NCBI RefSeq assembly: GCF_018918045.1
Contig: NZ_JAHLPU010000028.1
Span: 1 to 45,556, forward strand
Direction: 5' to 3'
DNA from: Pseudoflavonifractor sp. MSJ-30
GTDB taxonomy: Bacteria > Bacillota > Clostridia > Oscillospirales > Oscillospiraceae
Length of the DNA: 45,556 nucleotides
The notes beneath the pieces are model-generated. The model ran no database searches. It worked only from the letters and a program-made list of their open reading frames with translations, and was not told where the DNA came from. Within the stretch, counting starts at the first letter, position 1, and every line of letters begins with the position of its first letter. This document shows, piece after piece, positions 32,497 to 41,642 of this stretch. A program made the translations under genes and the position numbers.

Positions 32497-32906
32497 CAGA
32501 TGATTTTCCCCTCCAGATGGTCGCACTCATGCTGGATAATCTGGGCGGTGAAGCCCTGGAAGGTCTTGATCCTGTTCTGGAACGCTTCATTCTGGTAGCG
32601 GACCCTGATCTTGCGGAAGCGCGCCGTTTTCCGGGTGCCCTCCAGAGACAGGCACCCCTCTTCCGTCTGATACTCCCCTTCCCGCCTGAGAATCTCGGGA
32701 TTGAACATCAGAATGTCCTCCCCTTCATTGTCCAAAACAATGATTCTTACCGCTTCCCCGATCATATTGGCCGCCATGCCAACGCAACCGTCCCGATGGG
32801 CGTTCAGCGTATCCAGCAGGTCCTGGCCGATGGCCGCATCCGTCAGGTCTGCCGGACGGGATGGCCGGCTGAGGAAAAATACATCTTTGCAAACAGGTCT
32901 TACCAT
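32496..32906 (-). CDS. peptide deformylase-like protein
   Basis: A 136-residue protein of the peptide deformylase family, which removes the formyl group from new proteins with a metal held by one Cys and two His. The metal ligands are present: Cys85 in EGCLSLEG, and His126 and His130 in HECDH with catalytic Glu127. The first motif, however, reads GMAANMIG where active enzymes have GxxAAxQxG, so the conserved Gln is Met. I recall similar short Clostridial paralogues with the same change. Either a variant active site or another role is possible. The start at 32906 has only a weak AAGAAGA ahead. It is convergent with pfp. Confidence 0.85.
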   Translation of the reverse strand: MVRPVCKDVFFLSRPSRPADLTDAAIGQDLLDTLNAHRDGCVGMAANMIGEAVRIIVLDNEGEDILMFNPEILRREGEYQTEEGCLSLEGTRKTARFRKIRVRYQNEAFQNRIKTFQGFTAQIIQHECDHLEGKII

Positions 32907-32966
32907 ATTCTGTCTTCTTCTGCCGTTTTTCCACAAAGGCTGTGGAGAACGGGCGAATTTCCTTTC

Positions 32967-32995
32967 TTGCGTTTTTTCCCGGTCTTTGGTATAAT
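32967..32995 (+). promoter_or_regulatory. promoter of the VanZ-like gene
   Basis: TTGCGT (32967-32972), a 17-bp spacer and TATAAT (32990-32995), with AAAGGAG in front of the ATG at 33024. The leader is only about 22 bases. Confidence 0.75.
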
Positions 32996-33023
32996 GGCCA
33001 TACTTTTGCGAAAGGAGCGGCTC

Positions 33024-33470
33024 ATGGGTTCCAAATACCGAAAATATATCCTTTTTTTGCTGTATTGCTCCGTCATGCTGTGGCTGCTTCTGGCAAGGAC
33101 GCCCAACGAGGCAGGAGTTTCCTTCCCGCTGTACCTGCACACACATTTCAATCCGGTGCCCTTTCAGACCATCCGGCGTTTTTCCCGGCTGCTGCGGCCG
33201 CCGGTGCGGCCCTATCTTGTCCGCATCGCCCTGCGGAATCTGTTGGGGAATGTGGTGCTGTTTATTCCACTGGGATATTTCCTGCCGGAGATCTGCAACT
33301 CTCTGCGGAAGTTCTGGCTGACCTTTCTCTCCGTAGCCGTTATCATCACCACCATTGAGCTGACCCAGCTACTCTGCATGGTGGGCACCTGTGACATTGA
33401 CGATCTGCTTCTCAATCTTCTGGGAGCGTCTCTGGGGTATGGGCTCTATCGACTGACCCGCAGAGATTAA
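33024..33470 (+). CDS. VanZ-family membrane protein
   Basis: A 148-residue protein with four hydrophobic segments, of the VanZ family, named for a gene of the VanA glycopeptide-resistance transposon. The typical pieces are NPVPFQTI, LRNLLGNVVLFIPLGYFLP and the end DIDDLLLNLLGASLGYGLY. Most chromosomal members have no proven role, and nothing here indicates antibiotic resistance. Its stop codon overlaps that of ymdB on the other strand (TTAA). Confidence 0.9.
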   Translation: MGSKYRKYILFLLYCSVMLWLLLARTPNEAGVSFPLYLHTHFNPVPFQTIRRFSRLLRPPVRPYLVRIALRNLLGNVVLFIPLGYFLPEICNSLRKFWLTFLSVAVIITTIELTQLLCMVGTCDIDDLLLNLLGASLGYGLYRLTRRD

Positions 33471-34243
33471 TCGCTCTCGTCCACACGCTGGACCTTCAGG
33501 CATTTGCCCGTGGCGGTGTCCAGGGTGAACAAAACACCCTCCATTTTGGCAGGTCCCTCCGCCCAGCGGTAGCGCTCGGTCAGGTCCCCCCGGAACCGGG
33601 CAATGGAAAGCTCCGGGCGGATGCCCAGGACGCTGTCCCGGGGGCCGGTCATGCCCAGATCCGTCACATAGCCCGTGCCCTTAGGCAGAACCCGGGTATC
33701 TGCCGTAGGCACATGGGTATGGGTGCCCCAGACGGCGCTGACCCGACCGTCCAGCATATATCCCATAGCCAGCTTTTCGGAAGTGGCCTCCGCGTGCATC
33801 TCCACCAGGATAATCCTGGCGGAGATATTTTTTACCAGCTTTTCCACCAACAGGAAGGGATTGTCCGGGGTATAGTCCATATTGCAGCGGCCGATCAGAT
33901 CGATGACAGCCACATCCCCGGCCCTGGTTTCATACACGTCCCAGCCCCTGCCGGGGGCCTGCGGCGCCAGATTGGCAGGCCGCAGTACCCGGGAGGTATC
34001 CTCCAGGTAATTCACGATCTCCCGCTTGCCGAAGCTGTGGTTGCCCAGGGTGATGACGTCCGCCCCGGCATCCAGAATATCCTCCGCCTGATCCGGCGTA
34101 ATGCCCACCACGCTGGCGTTTTCGCCGTTGACAACGACGAAGTCAGCCCCCGTATTCCGTTTCATCTGCCGCAGCTTCCGCCGCACCCGCTCCATCCCGG
34201 GGTTGCCAACCACATCGCCGATGGCAAGGACCTTGAATTCCAT
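33467..34243 (-). CDS. ymdB: YmdB-like metallophosphoesterase
   Basis: A 258-residue TIGR00282-type metallophosphoesterase. The metal-binding motifs run VLAIGDVVGNPG, VNGENAS, LGNHSF, HAEATSEK and WGTHTHVPTAD, as in Bacillus YmdB, a 2',3'-cyclic-nucleotide phosphodiesterase that affects biofilm and sporulation choices. The length is normal. The ATG at 34243 has AGAGGA ahead and gives the family N-terminus. It has its own promoter at 34303-34275. It stands without its usual neighbour rny. Confidence 0.95.
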   Translation of the reverse strand: MEFKVLAIGDVVGNPGMERVRRKLRQMKRNTGADFVVVNGENASVVGITPDQAEDILDAGADVITLGNHSFGKREIVNYLEDTSRVLRPANLAPQAPGRGWDVYETRAGDVAVIDLIGRCNMDYTPDNPFLLVEKLVKNISARIILVEMHAEATSEKLAMGYMLDGRVSAVWGTHTHVPTADTRVLPKGTGYVTDLGMTGPRDSVLGIRPELSIARFRGDLTERYRWAEGPAKMEGVLFTLDTATGKCLKVQRVDESD

Positions 34244-34274
34244 AATTTTTTCCTCTTTCTGTAGGGTTTTCTCT

Positions 34275-34303
34275 ATTATACACGGAAAAGGGGGATTGTA
34301 CAA
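34275..34303 (-). promoter_or_regulatory. promoter of ymdB
   Basis: On the minus strand TTGTAC (34303-34298), a 17-bp spacer and TATAAT (34280-34275), with a leader of about 25 bases. Confidence 0.8.
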
Positions 34304-34510
34304 GAGGAAATGGGAGCTAACGCCGGTCCATGGTCAGCTGCATTCGTTTTTACGCTATCACACCAGTTGCTGCCTGCGGTTCCAAAAGCTGTCCCCTCCG
34401 GGGAAGCCTTTATTTCTCTTAATCCGCATTCTTTCCTTCTTCCTGGCGGGACAAGAAGCTCCCCGCCGGAGACACCCAGCTGATGGGCGGACAGGGCTAA
34501 CCACAAAAAC
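34304..34510. other. structured intergenic region between ymdB promoter and symporter terminator
   Basis: No convincing gene. Three short stems follow one another: TCCCC/GGGGA at 34392-34404, GGCGGG/CCCGCC at 34445-34467 and CCCA/TGGG at 34475-34487. The mix of G-rich stems and low coding quality looks like a decayed intergenic repeat. I could not match it to a known riboswitch or small RNA. Confidence 0.4.
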
Positions 34511-34552
34511 CACAAGCCCGAGTGCGGCAATTGCTCCGCACTCGGGCTTGTG
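34511..34552 (-). terminator. terminator of the alanine/glycine symporter gene
   Basis: CACAAGCCCGAGTGCGG and its exact complement form a 17-bp stem with an 8-base loop; on the minus strand GTTTTTG follows. A strong intrinsic terminator. Confidence 0.93.
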
Positions 34553-34566
34553 ATACACAGAGGGAA

Positions 34567-35940
34567 TTACCCCGCCTTTTTCACCAGCTTTACTACCGTT
34601 CCGGACAGCAGGAACAGAGCAATCAGGTTGGGGATGACCATCATGCCGTTGAAAGTATCGGCAATATCCCACAGAACCCCCAGGTCCATGGTTGCGCCTA
34701 CAATGGCCACAAAGGAATAGACGATCATGAAGCCCCGGTTTGCCTTGGATCCCACCAGGAATTCCAGACAGCGGGTACCGTACAGGCCCCAGCCAATGAT
34801 GGTGGAGAAGGCGAAGCAGCACATGGCCACAGCGGCAATGATGGAAGCCCAGCTGCCGTAAACAGAAGTAAAGCCCCCAATGGTCAGCTCCGCACCGGCC
34901 GCGGCGCCGTAGGCGATGTTCTCGCCGCCGATAAGGATCACAAAGGCGGTCATGGAGCAGATAACGATGGTATCCGCGAATACCTCGAAGATGCCGAAAT
35001 AGCCCTGTCGGATGGGGTCCTCCACATCCGAAGCCGCATGGGCGATAGAGCCGGTGCCCAGGCCCGCCTCATTGGAGAAAATACCCCGGGATACGCCCTT
35101 TTTCACACATACAAAGAAGCTGCCCACCGCGCCGCCGGTGACGGCGGAGGGCGTGAAGGCTCCTTTCAGAATCATGCCGAACGTCTCCGGTACCCGATTC
35201 AGGTTCAGCAGCAGTACGCCCAGAGACATGACCACGTAAATCAGCGCCATAAAGGGCACCAGCTTTTCCGCCACGCCGCCAATACGCTTCAGTCCACCCA
35301 CCAGCACCAGGGCGACCATCAAGGCAATGCCGATGCCGATGATCAGATTCATCCGGTCCAGAAACACACCGGAGACCGGATGAAAGCTCAGCAGCGCCGT
35401 ATCTACCGCGGTGATAATGGCGTTGACCTGGGTGGCGTTGCCGGTGCCGAAGACCGTCAGTACGCCCAGCACCGCGTAAATAACCGCCAGAAGCCGCCAC
35501 TTTTGGCCAAGACCGTTTTTGATATAGTACATGGGGCCGCCGACCCAATCTCCTTCCGAATTCCGTTCCCGGAAGTGGACTGCCAGAGTGACCTCCGCAA
35601 ATTTGGTGCACATACCAAGCAGGGCGCTGATCCACATCCAGAACACCGCGCCTGGGCCTCCGATGGCAATAGCGCCCGCCACGCCGGCGATATTGCCCGT
35701 GCCTACCGTTGCCGCCAGAGCGGTGCAAACCGCCTGAAAAGGCGTCACAGTGCCCTCCGCGGCATCCTTTTTATGAAACATCCGCCCGAAGGTCTCCTTC
35801 ATAGCGGCGCCGAACCGTCGGAATTGGATAAAGCTGGTGCGGAAGCTAAGCAGCAGTCCGACCCCCACGATACAGATCATAGCGGGAACGCCCCAGACGA
35901 AGCTGTTCACCGCCGAATTCACAGATGCAATGGTTTCCAC
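34567..35940 (-). CDS. alanine/glycine:cation symporter (AgcS family)
   Basis: A 457-residue membrane protein with about 11 hydrophobic segments, taking up alanine or glycine with Na+ or H+. GTGNIAGVAGAIAIGGPG and the later GIFSNEAGLGTGSIAHAA are the family signatures. The start is a GTG at 35940, preceded by GAGGAAG; the nearby ATG is out of frame. Its promoter lies at 36005-35977. The leader of about 30 bases is too short for a glycine riboswitch, which often controls such genes. Confidence 0.94.
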   Translation of the reverse strand: METIASVNSAVNSFVWGVPAMICIVGVGLLLSFRTSFIQFRRFGAAMKETFGRMFHKKDAAEGTVTPFQAVCTALAATVGTGNIAGVAGAIAIGGPGAVFWMWISALLGMCTKFAEVTLAVHFRERNSEGDWVGGPMYYIKNGLGQKWRLLAVIYAVLGVLTVFGTGNATQVNAIITAVDTALLSFHPVSGVFLDRMNLIIGIGIALMVALVLVGGLKRIGGVAEKLVPFMALIYVVMSLGVLLLNLNRVPETFGMILKGAFTPSAVTGGAVGSFFVCVKKGVSRGIFSNEAGLGTGSIAHAASDVEDPIRQGYFGIFEVFADTIVICSMTAFVILIGGENIAYGAAAGAELTIGGFTSVYGSWASIIAAVAMCCFAFSTIIGWGLYGTRCLEFLVGSKANRGFMIVYSFVAIVGATMDLGVLWDIADTFNGMMVIPNLIALFLLSGTVVKLVKKAG

Positions 35941-35976
35941 GACATTCTTCCTCTCTTTTTTTGCAAGCCATGGCCT

Positions 35977-36005
35977 ATTGTATCACACTGACGGGCATTT
36001 GTCCA
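35977..36005 (-). promoter_or_regulatory. promoter of the AgcS gene
   Basis: On the minus strand TGGACA (36005-36000), a 17-bp spacer and TACAAT (35982-35977). Confidence 0.65.
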
Positions 36006-36038
36006 CAAGAAATGCATTTTTACCGATGACAAATTTCA

Positions 36039-36064
36039 AGGGGACGGCAGAACCGCCGTCCCCT
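36039..36064. terminator. hairpin AGGGGACGGC/GCCGTCCCCT
   Basis: A perfect 10-bp stem with a 6-base loop directly after the yhaM stop. It probably ends yhaM transcription on the minus strand; the following TTGAAATTT is a poor T-run. Same family as the stems at 20035 and 21151. Confidence 0.72.
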
Positions 36065-36074
36065 CACATAATAA

Positions 36075-37025
36075 TTATTCGTGATGATAAATCCGTTTAT
36101 CCAGCGCGAAGATCCGGCTGCTGAAGGAACCGGCGGGGACGGCGGGGAGGGTTTCAGCGTAGATTTCCATACGGCTGTCCACCAAGTCGATGTAGCTCAG
36201 CAGTTCCGCCTCGGCAAACATGGGCCGCACTGCCGCGCCGAACTCCGGCTCGCCGTGGTGGGAGAGAACCATGTGCTGCAAAAGCAGGCTCTTTTCCTCC
36301 GGAGTGCCCAACTCTGCCGCTACCTGGGCGATCTCCTGCGCACCCATGACCAGGTGCCCCAAAAGCTGACCCTTCCGGGAATAATCCGTAACCATTCCCA
36401 GCTGGGAGAAGGTGAATTCCCGCTCCTTGGCAAAGTCATGGAGCAGGGTGCCCGTAAGCAGCAGGCTGCGGTCAATAATCTGGGGGTACAGTCCCGCCAG
36501 AAAATCTGCCAGCCGCAGCATGTTGGCCGTGTGCATCAAAAGGCCGGACAGGAAACTGTGGTGGACGCTCTTGGCCGCGGGAATGCCGCGAAAGGTCTCC
36601 AGGTGCCGGGAGAGCATGGTCTGCGCCACCTGACGATAGTCCGGGTCCTCCAGGCTGCGGACCAGTGTCTGGACGGCCTCCAGCGTCTCGTCCCGGTCAA
36701 TGGGGGCCGTGGGCACCAGGGCAGACACATCATAGCCATCCTCAGCGGTCGCCATGCGGATATTGGAGGCAGTAAGCTGGGTAGTACCCCGGTACTCTGT
36801 CACATCGCCCCGGACTTTGACCACCTTCCCCGCGTCCTCCGGCGCACCCACAGGACCGGAATAATCCCAGGCCTTCAGATCCAGATTGCCGGACCTGTCA
36901 GATAAGGTCGCGCTCAGAAAAGGCTTGCCGCTGTTGGAGGTTTTGATGGTTCCCTCCTTGAGAATGTAAAAGCCCTCGACCCGGTCCCCGGGCACCATCT
37001 GGGACAGCTGCTTATTGTATTCCAT
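36075..37025 (-). CDS. yhaM: 3'-5' exoribonuclease YhaM-like
   Basis: A 316-residue protein with an N-terminal OB-fold (about residues 10-95, with GKPFLSATLSDRSG) and a C-terminal HD domain, the order of Bacillus YhaM. HHSFLSGLLMHT and GTLLHDFAK carry the metal-binding His and His-Asp. YhaM trims RNA and DNA ends in the cytoplasm. I prefer the ATG at 37025, with AAGGAG nine bases ahead, over the ATG at 37043. Its promoter starts beside the stop of the FtsX-like gene. Confidence 0.93.
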   Translation of the reverse strand: MEYNKQLSQMVPGDRVEGFYILKEGTIKTSNSGKPFLSATLSDRSGNLDLKAWDYSGPVGAPEDAGKVVKVRGDVTEYRGTTQLTASNIRMATAEDGYDVSALVPTAPIDRDETLEAVQTLVRSLEDPDYRQVAQTMLSRHLETFRGIPAAKSVHHSFLSGLLMHTANMLRLADFLAGLYPQIIDRSLLLTGTLLHDFAKEREFTFSQLGMVTDYSRKGQLLGHLVMGAQEIAQVAAELGTPEEKSLLLQHMVLSHHGEPEFGAAVRPMFAEAELLSYIDLVDSRMEIYAETLPAVPAGSFSSRIFALDKRIYHHE

Positions 37026-37055
37026 CACAATCGACTCCTTCATTTAACTGTTCCC

Positions 37056-37084
37056 ATTATAACGGCTTTGCGGGGATTTTGCAA
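37056..37084 (-). promoter_or_regulatory. promoter of yhaM
   Basis: On the minus strand TTGCAA (37084-37079), a 17-bp spacer and TATAAT (37061-37056). The site lies in the 65-bp gap after the FtsX-like gene. Confidence 0.78.
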
Positions 37085-37089
37085 CCGCA

Positions 37090-39537
37090 TTACTCCACCG
37101 CCTTCAGGGATTCCGCCATGGGGATCTTACGGATGTGGCGGCGCATGACCAGCCCCACCACCCAGGCGAAGAGCACCGTGCAGACGAAGGCAGCAATATA
37201 ACTGGTCCACTCAATATGCGTATTGAAGCAGGAATTGTCCACCATGACCATGCCCATAACGACGCCGTGCATGACCTTGCCCAGAGGAAGGCCCAGAATG
37301 GCCGCCAGAAAGCTGAGCACCAGATTTTCCCGCAGAACATACGCCGCAGTCTCTCTGGGATAGAAGCCCAGAACCTCCACCGTGGCGATTTCCCGGCTCC
37401 GTTCAGCCAGATTGATGTTTGTCAGGTTGTAGATGACGATAAAGGCCAGCGCCCAGGCAAAACCCACCACCAGCCAGATGATGTAGTTCAGGCAGCTCAT
37501 AGCACTGTCCACCTGATCCAGCAGCACATCCATACGGCTCAGGGCGGTAACGCCGTCCAAATTCGTCAAGGCCTTGGCAATGGCATTCAGGTCACCGGAT
37601 GCCTGAAGCATAATGGCGTTGTTACCCTCGTTCCCAAATCTCTCCCGGCAGCTTTCCGCCTGGACAAAGAGATAATTGCCTACATAGTTTTCAAACACAC
37701 CGGCCACTCGGAAAGTGACCCGATTCAGGTCGCTGTCCTCAACCTCGATGGTGTCTCCCGCGGAGAGGGCCAGCTTTTCCGCCAGACGGCGGCTGACCAA
37801 AGCCTCCCCTGCTCCAGGTTCGGAAACATCCTGTCCATCCCAGGTCAAAGTCCAGTACTCGTTCAGGGTATCCCAACTGTCCAGGCCGATGAGCGTCACG
37901 GAGTGCATATTTTCGGTGTCGCCATACACATCCACCCGGTCCTGGATGCATGGCAGCACATCCTCCACCCCATCTACTTTAGCCGCTTCCTCCGGGGTGT
38001 CCTCTCCCTCCGTGAAGCTGAAAGCCATGGCATAGTGCTGCACGCCGCTGAACTGGTCATCGCCCACATGGAGCATGGAATCCCGGACGCCGAAAGCCGT
38101 GACCATCAAAGCCGTACAGCAGCCGATGCCCACCAGCATCATGGTCATGCGAAGCTTATAGCGAAGCATATTCCGCAAAGTGATCTTTTGCAGGAAGGAC
38201 AGGGGCTTCCACAAAAAGGGAATGTATTCCAACAGAATGCGCTTGCCGCTCTTGCCCCGCTGGGGCCGGATCAATTCCGCGGGGACGCTGCGCAGACTCT
38301 TCCAGCAGGAGGTCAGTGTGGCCCCCAAAATGCCCATCAGAGACACACCCAGTGTGACCATTGCAAGGCTGCGGCTATAGGTATATTTCAGCGGGGCAAA
38401 CTTATACAGCGCCCCATAGGCCCGCCAGAACACCTCCGGCAGCCCCCAGGTCCCCAGGAAGAAGCCCAACAGCCAGCCTAACAGTGTAGCGCTGAGAGCA
38501 TAGAGCAGGTACTTGGCGGCAATGTCCCAGCTGTGAAACCCCATGGCCTTCAGGACGCCGATCTGGGTACGCTCTTCGCTGACCATTCGTGTCATAGTCG
38601 TAATACAGACCAGCAGGGCGATCATAATAAAGAACACCGGCAGCAGGTTTGCCATAGCGGAGACGATGGCCGTATCATTCTGAAAGCTGACGAAGCCCGC
38701 GTTCTCCCGGCGGGTCAGCACATAGGTCTCCGGCTCCTCCAGATCCACATATTTGGCGTTTTCCCGGTCCAGGCCCAGCAGATCCAGATAATTGTCATAC
38801 TGGTCCCAGGCCAGTTCATAGACCCGCTTGGTGATCTCAGGCTTGTAGGTCTCCATAATGGACTCGTATTCATGGGAATAAATGGCTGCGGAACGGCGCA
38901 TGCACACGTCCACCTCCGTGTAGACCTCCAGATCAAAGGCATCCGGGTGGAGGAAAAGGAGCCCCTTCAGGGCGCCGTCGCCAATGGTGGTGGTACCCCG
39001 ATCCGTACTGATGTACAGTGGGGTGTTTGCAAGGCCCACAATGAGAAAACTCCGGGTATTCAGCATGTCCAGAGTGTCAGTGGCATTATCAGAAGAAAGC
39101 GTAACCACAGTGCCAATGTCGGATTCGTCAAAAGCCCGGGCATCCCCCAGACATTCGGTTTTTGTCTGGGGCATCCGTCCGGCGACCAAAGAGGGAATAT
39201 TCACCTGATCCGTGATGGACAGAAGTTTAAACGCCTTATTGCCATCCTCGTAAGGAATCAGGACATCCGTGCTCCTGACGCCCTCAGCCTTGCCAACATA
39301 ACCCTCACGCCGAAGCGCGTCCACATCGTCATCCGTGAAGCCAAGGGTAGAAAGCAGGCGGAAATCGCAGAAGTTCTGAGCCTCCAGATAGTCCTGGGCC
39401 GTGGCATACATGGCATCCTTCGTCACCTTCAGGCCGGCAAAAAAACTGACGCTGAGGGCGACAATCAACAGTAACGCAAGATACCGTCCGAAAAAGCTCC
39501 GGATGGTCCTGGACGTCATTTTCAGAATCGATCTCAT
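37090..39537 (-). CDS. ABC transporter permease with two FtsX domains
   Basis: An 815-residue permease. One membrane segment at the N-terminus (YLALLLIVALSVSFFAGL) is followed by a large extracytoplasmic region (about residues 40-290). Then come three helices of the first FtsX domain, a linker, a second extracytoplasmic region and the last three helices. Such proteins work with a LolD/MacB-type ATPase in lipoprotein, peptide or lipid export or in antimicrobial-peptide handling. The ATPase gene ends 4 bp upstream, so the two form one operon. Cargo unknown. Confidence 0.92.
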   Translation of the reverse strand: MRSILKMTSRTIRSFFGRYLALLLIVALSVSFFAGLKVTKDAMYATAQDYLEAQNFCDFRLLSTLGFTDDDVDALRREGYVGKAEGVRSTDVLIPYEDGNKAFKLLSITDQVNIPSLVAGRMPQTKTECLGDARAFDESDIGTVVTLSSDNATDTLDMLNTRSFLIVGLANTPLYISTDRGTTTIGDGALKGLLFLHPDAFDLEVYTEVDVCMRRSAAIYSHEYESIMETYKPEITKRVYELAWDQYDNYLDLLGLDRENAKYVDLEEPETYVLTRRENAGFVSFQNDTAIVSAMANLLPVFFIMIALLVCITTMTRMVSEERTQIGVLKAMGFHSWDIAAKYLLYALSATLLGWLLGFFLGTWGLPEVFWRAYGALYKFAPLKYTYSRSLAMVTLGVSLMGILGATLTSCWKSLRSVPAELIRPQRGKSGKRILLEYIPFLWKPLSFLQKITLRNMLRYKLRMTMMLVGIGCCTALMVTAFGVRDSMLHVGDDQFSGVQHYAMAFSFTEGEDTPEEAAKVDGVEDVLPCIQDRVDVYGDTENMHSVTLIGLDSWDTLNEYWTLTWDGQDVSEPGAGEALVSRRLAEKLALSAGDTIEVEDSDLNRVTFRVAGVFENYVGNYLFVQAESCRERFGNEGNNAIMLQASGDLNAIAKALTNLDGVTALSRMDVLLDQVDSAMSCLNYIIWLVVGFAWALAFIVIYNLTNINLAERSREIATVEVLGFYPRETAAYVLRENLVLSFLAAILGLPLGKVMHGVVMGMVMVDNSCFNTHIEWTSYIAAFVCTVLFAWVVGLVMRRHIRKIPMAESLKAVE

Positions 39538-39541
39538 ACAC

Positions 39542-40243
39542 TCACCACTCGATCTGATCGATGGGAACGATGTTCTCGTTCAGTTCATTGGAACGGATCT
39601 TTCCGCTTTTAATGCGGATAATCCGATCCGCCATGGGCGCAATGGCCTGGTTATGGGTAATGATAATCACAGTCATGCCGCGCTCTTTACTCAAATCGTA
39701 GAGGAGCTTCAGAATTGCCTTACCGGTCACATAGTCCAGCGCGCCGGTGGGTTCGTCGCATAACAGTAGCCGAGGATTCTTCGCCAGTGCCCGAGCAATT
39801 GCCACCCGCTGCTGTTCGCCACCGGAAAGCTGCGCGGGAAAATTCCGCGCACGTTCAGACAGGCCAACCATATTCAGCGCCTGGGCCGCCGGAATGGGGT
39901 TGCTGCACAGCTGGGCCGCGATCTCAACATTTTCAAGAGCCGTCAGATTCGGAATCAGGTTATAAAACTGAAACACAAAACCCACGTCATGGCGGCGATA
40001 GCGAGCCATTTCAAAACTGGACATATGGGAGATATCCCTGCCATCAAAGAGAATCTTTCCCTCCGTAATGGTATCCATACCGCCCAGCATATTTAACAGA
40101 GTCGTTTTGCCCGCGCCAGAAGAACCCAACAGAATGACGAACTCCCCTTTTTCCACCTGAAATGTCACGCCATCCAACGCCCGCACCTGTGCCTGGCCGG
40201 TTCCGTAAATCTTTTTCACATCTTCAAATTCAATGTATGCCAT
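39542..40243 (-). CDS. ABC transporter ATPase (LolD/MacB type)
   Basis: A 233-residue ATPase. Walker A is GSSGAGKT, the Q-loop is in [20 protein letters not shown], the signature is LSGGEQQR, Walker B is [12 protein letters not shown] and the switch His is in IIITHN. The pattern is that of the LolD/MacB/SalX branch that partners FtsX-type permeases. GGAGGAGG precedes the ATG at 40243; an ATG six codons earlier overlaps that site. The C-terminus has a short extension with [12 protein letters not shown]. The upstream promoter is not clear, though TACAAT and TATAAT boxes occur at 40260-40300 on the minus strand. Confidence 0.95.
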   Translation of the reverse strand: MAYIEFEDVKKIYGTGQAQVRALDGVTFQVEKGEFVILLGSSGAGKTTLLNMLGGMDTITEGKILFDGRDISHMSSFEMARYRRHDVGFVFQFYNLIPNLTALENVEIAAQLCSNPIPAAQALNMVGLSERARNFPAQLSGGEQQRVAIARALAKNPRLLLCDEPTGALDYVTGKAILKLLYDLSKERGMTVIIITHNQAIAPMADRIIRIKSGKIRSNELNENIVPIDQIEW

Positions 40244-40330
40244 CCGATCTTCCTCCTCCAACTTTTATAATTGTATCGTATCATATGGGGGATTATAAAG
40301 TGGTAACTTTTCTGTGAAGGTTGTTTGAAC

Positions 40331-40361
40331 AAAAAATCCCCCTGCCTTTCGGCAGGGGGAT
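40331..40361 (-). terminator. terminator of tuf
   Basis: ATCCCCCTGCC and GGCAGGGGGAT form an 11-bp stem with a 4-base loop; on the minus strand TTTTT follows. It marks the end of the str transcript. Confidence 0.93.
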
Positions 40362-40384
40362 GAAGGTGTTAAGTCAGAAGCTGA

Positions 40385-41587
40385 TTATTCAGCAACCTCG
40401 GTAACAACACCGGAACCGACGGTACGGCCGCCCTCGCGGATAGCGAAACGCAGGCCCTTCTCGATAGCGATGGGGGTGATCAGCTCAACCTGCATCACGA
40501 CGTTATCGCCGGGCATGCACATCTCAGTGCCCTCGGGCAGAGTGATGATACCGGTCACGTCAGTGGTACGGAAGTAGAACTGAGGACGATAGTTGTTGAA
40601 GAAGGGAGTATGACGGCCGCCTTCTTCCTTGGACAGGACGTAAACCTGGCCGGAGAACTTGGTGTGAGGATGGATGGAACCGGGCTTGCACAGAACCTGA
40701 CCACGTTCAACGTTCTTCTTGTCCACGCCACGCAGCAGAGCGCCGATGTTGTCGCCGGCTTCAGCGAAGTCCAGCAGCTTGTGGAACATTTCGATGTCGG
40801 TAACGACAGTGGGGGTCTTCTCTTCCTTCAGGCCAACGATTTCCACGGGCTCGTTCTTCTTGACGATACCACGCTCCACACGACCGGTAGCAACGGTGCC
40901 ACGGCCGGAGATGGTGAAGACGTCCTCAACGGGCATCAGGAAGGGCTGGTCAGCCTTACGGTCGGGAGTGGGGATATAGGAGTCAACAGCGTCCATCAGC
41001 TCCTTGATGCAAGCATACTCGGGAGCGTTGGGGTCCTTGGACTCGCAAACCAGAGCGTTCAGAGCGGAGCCCTTGATGATGGGGGTGTCGTCGCCGGGGA
41101 AGTCGTACTCGTTCAGAGTCTCGCGGACTTCCATCTCGACCAGCTCCAGCAGCTCCTCATCGTCAACCTGATCGCACTTGTTCAGGAACACAACGATATA
41201 GGGCACGCCGACCTGACGGGCAAGCAGCAGGTGCTCACGGGTCTGAGCCATGGGGCCGTCGGTAGCGGCGATAACCAGGATAGCACCGTCCATCTGAGCA
41301 GCGCCGGTGATCATGTTCTTGATATAGTCGGCGTGGCCCGGGCAGTCGACGTGAGCGTAGTGACGCTTGTCGGTCTCGTACTCAACGTGAGCGGTGTTGA
41401 TCGTGATACCACGAGCCTTCTCTTCGGGGGCCTTATCGATGGAAGCGTAGTCCTCGAACTGGGCCTGGCCCTTCAGAGCCAGATACTTGGTGATAGCGGC
41501 GGTCAGAGTGGTCTTGCCGTGGTCAACATGGCCGATGGTGCCAATGTTAACATGGGGCTTGGTTCTTTCAAACTTCTGCTTAGCCAT
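40385..41587 (-). CDS. tuf: elongation factor Tu
   Basis: A 400-residue EF-Tu, which brings aminoacyl-tRNA to the ribosome with [11 protein letters not shown] at 19-26, DCPGH and NKCD are the GTP-binding motifs, and the C-terminal barrel ends with [18 protein letters not shown] lies ahead of the ATG. It is the last gene of the str cluster but is separated from fusA by 130 bp with its own promoter, so it can be expressed beyond the operon level. Highly biased codons fit strong expression. Confidence 0.99.
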   Translation of the reverse strand: MAKQKFERTKPHVNIGTIGHVDHGKTTLTAAITKYLALKGQAQFEDYASIDKAPEEKARGITINTAHVEYETDKRHYAHVDCPGHADYIKNMITGAAQMDGAILVIAATDGPMAQTREHLLLARQVGVPYIVVFLNKCDQVDDEELLELVEMEVRETLNEYDFPGDDTPIIKGSALNALVCESKDPNAPEYACIKELMDAVDSYIPTPDRKADQPFLMPVEDVFTISGRGTVATGRVERGIVKKNEPVEIVGLKEEKTPTVVTDIEMFHKLLDFAEAGDNIGALLRGVDKKNVERGQVLCKPGSIHPHTKFSGQVYVLSKEEGGRHTPFFNNYRPQFYFRTTDVTGIITLPEGTEMCMPGDNVVMQVELITPIAIEKGLRFAIREGGRTVGSGVVTEVAE

Positions 41588-41642
41588 TTGAAATAATCCT
41601 CCTGTTAATTATGAATTGTATTAACATACTTTTTGGCGATAT

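Noticed and set aside
33024..33470. VanZ as a glycopeptide-resistance gene
   Set aside because: No vanHAX, vanY or two-component genes are nearby; VanZ-family proteins are common on chromosomes without resistance.
34276..34530. 84-codon minus-strand frame in the gap after the AgcS gene
   Set aside because: It spans the ymdB promoter and the symporter terminator and has no ribosome binding site.
35941..36038. Glycine riboswitch before the AgcS symporter gene
   Set aside because: The predicted promoter leaves a leader of only about 30 bases, and no glycine-aptamer core is visible.
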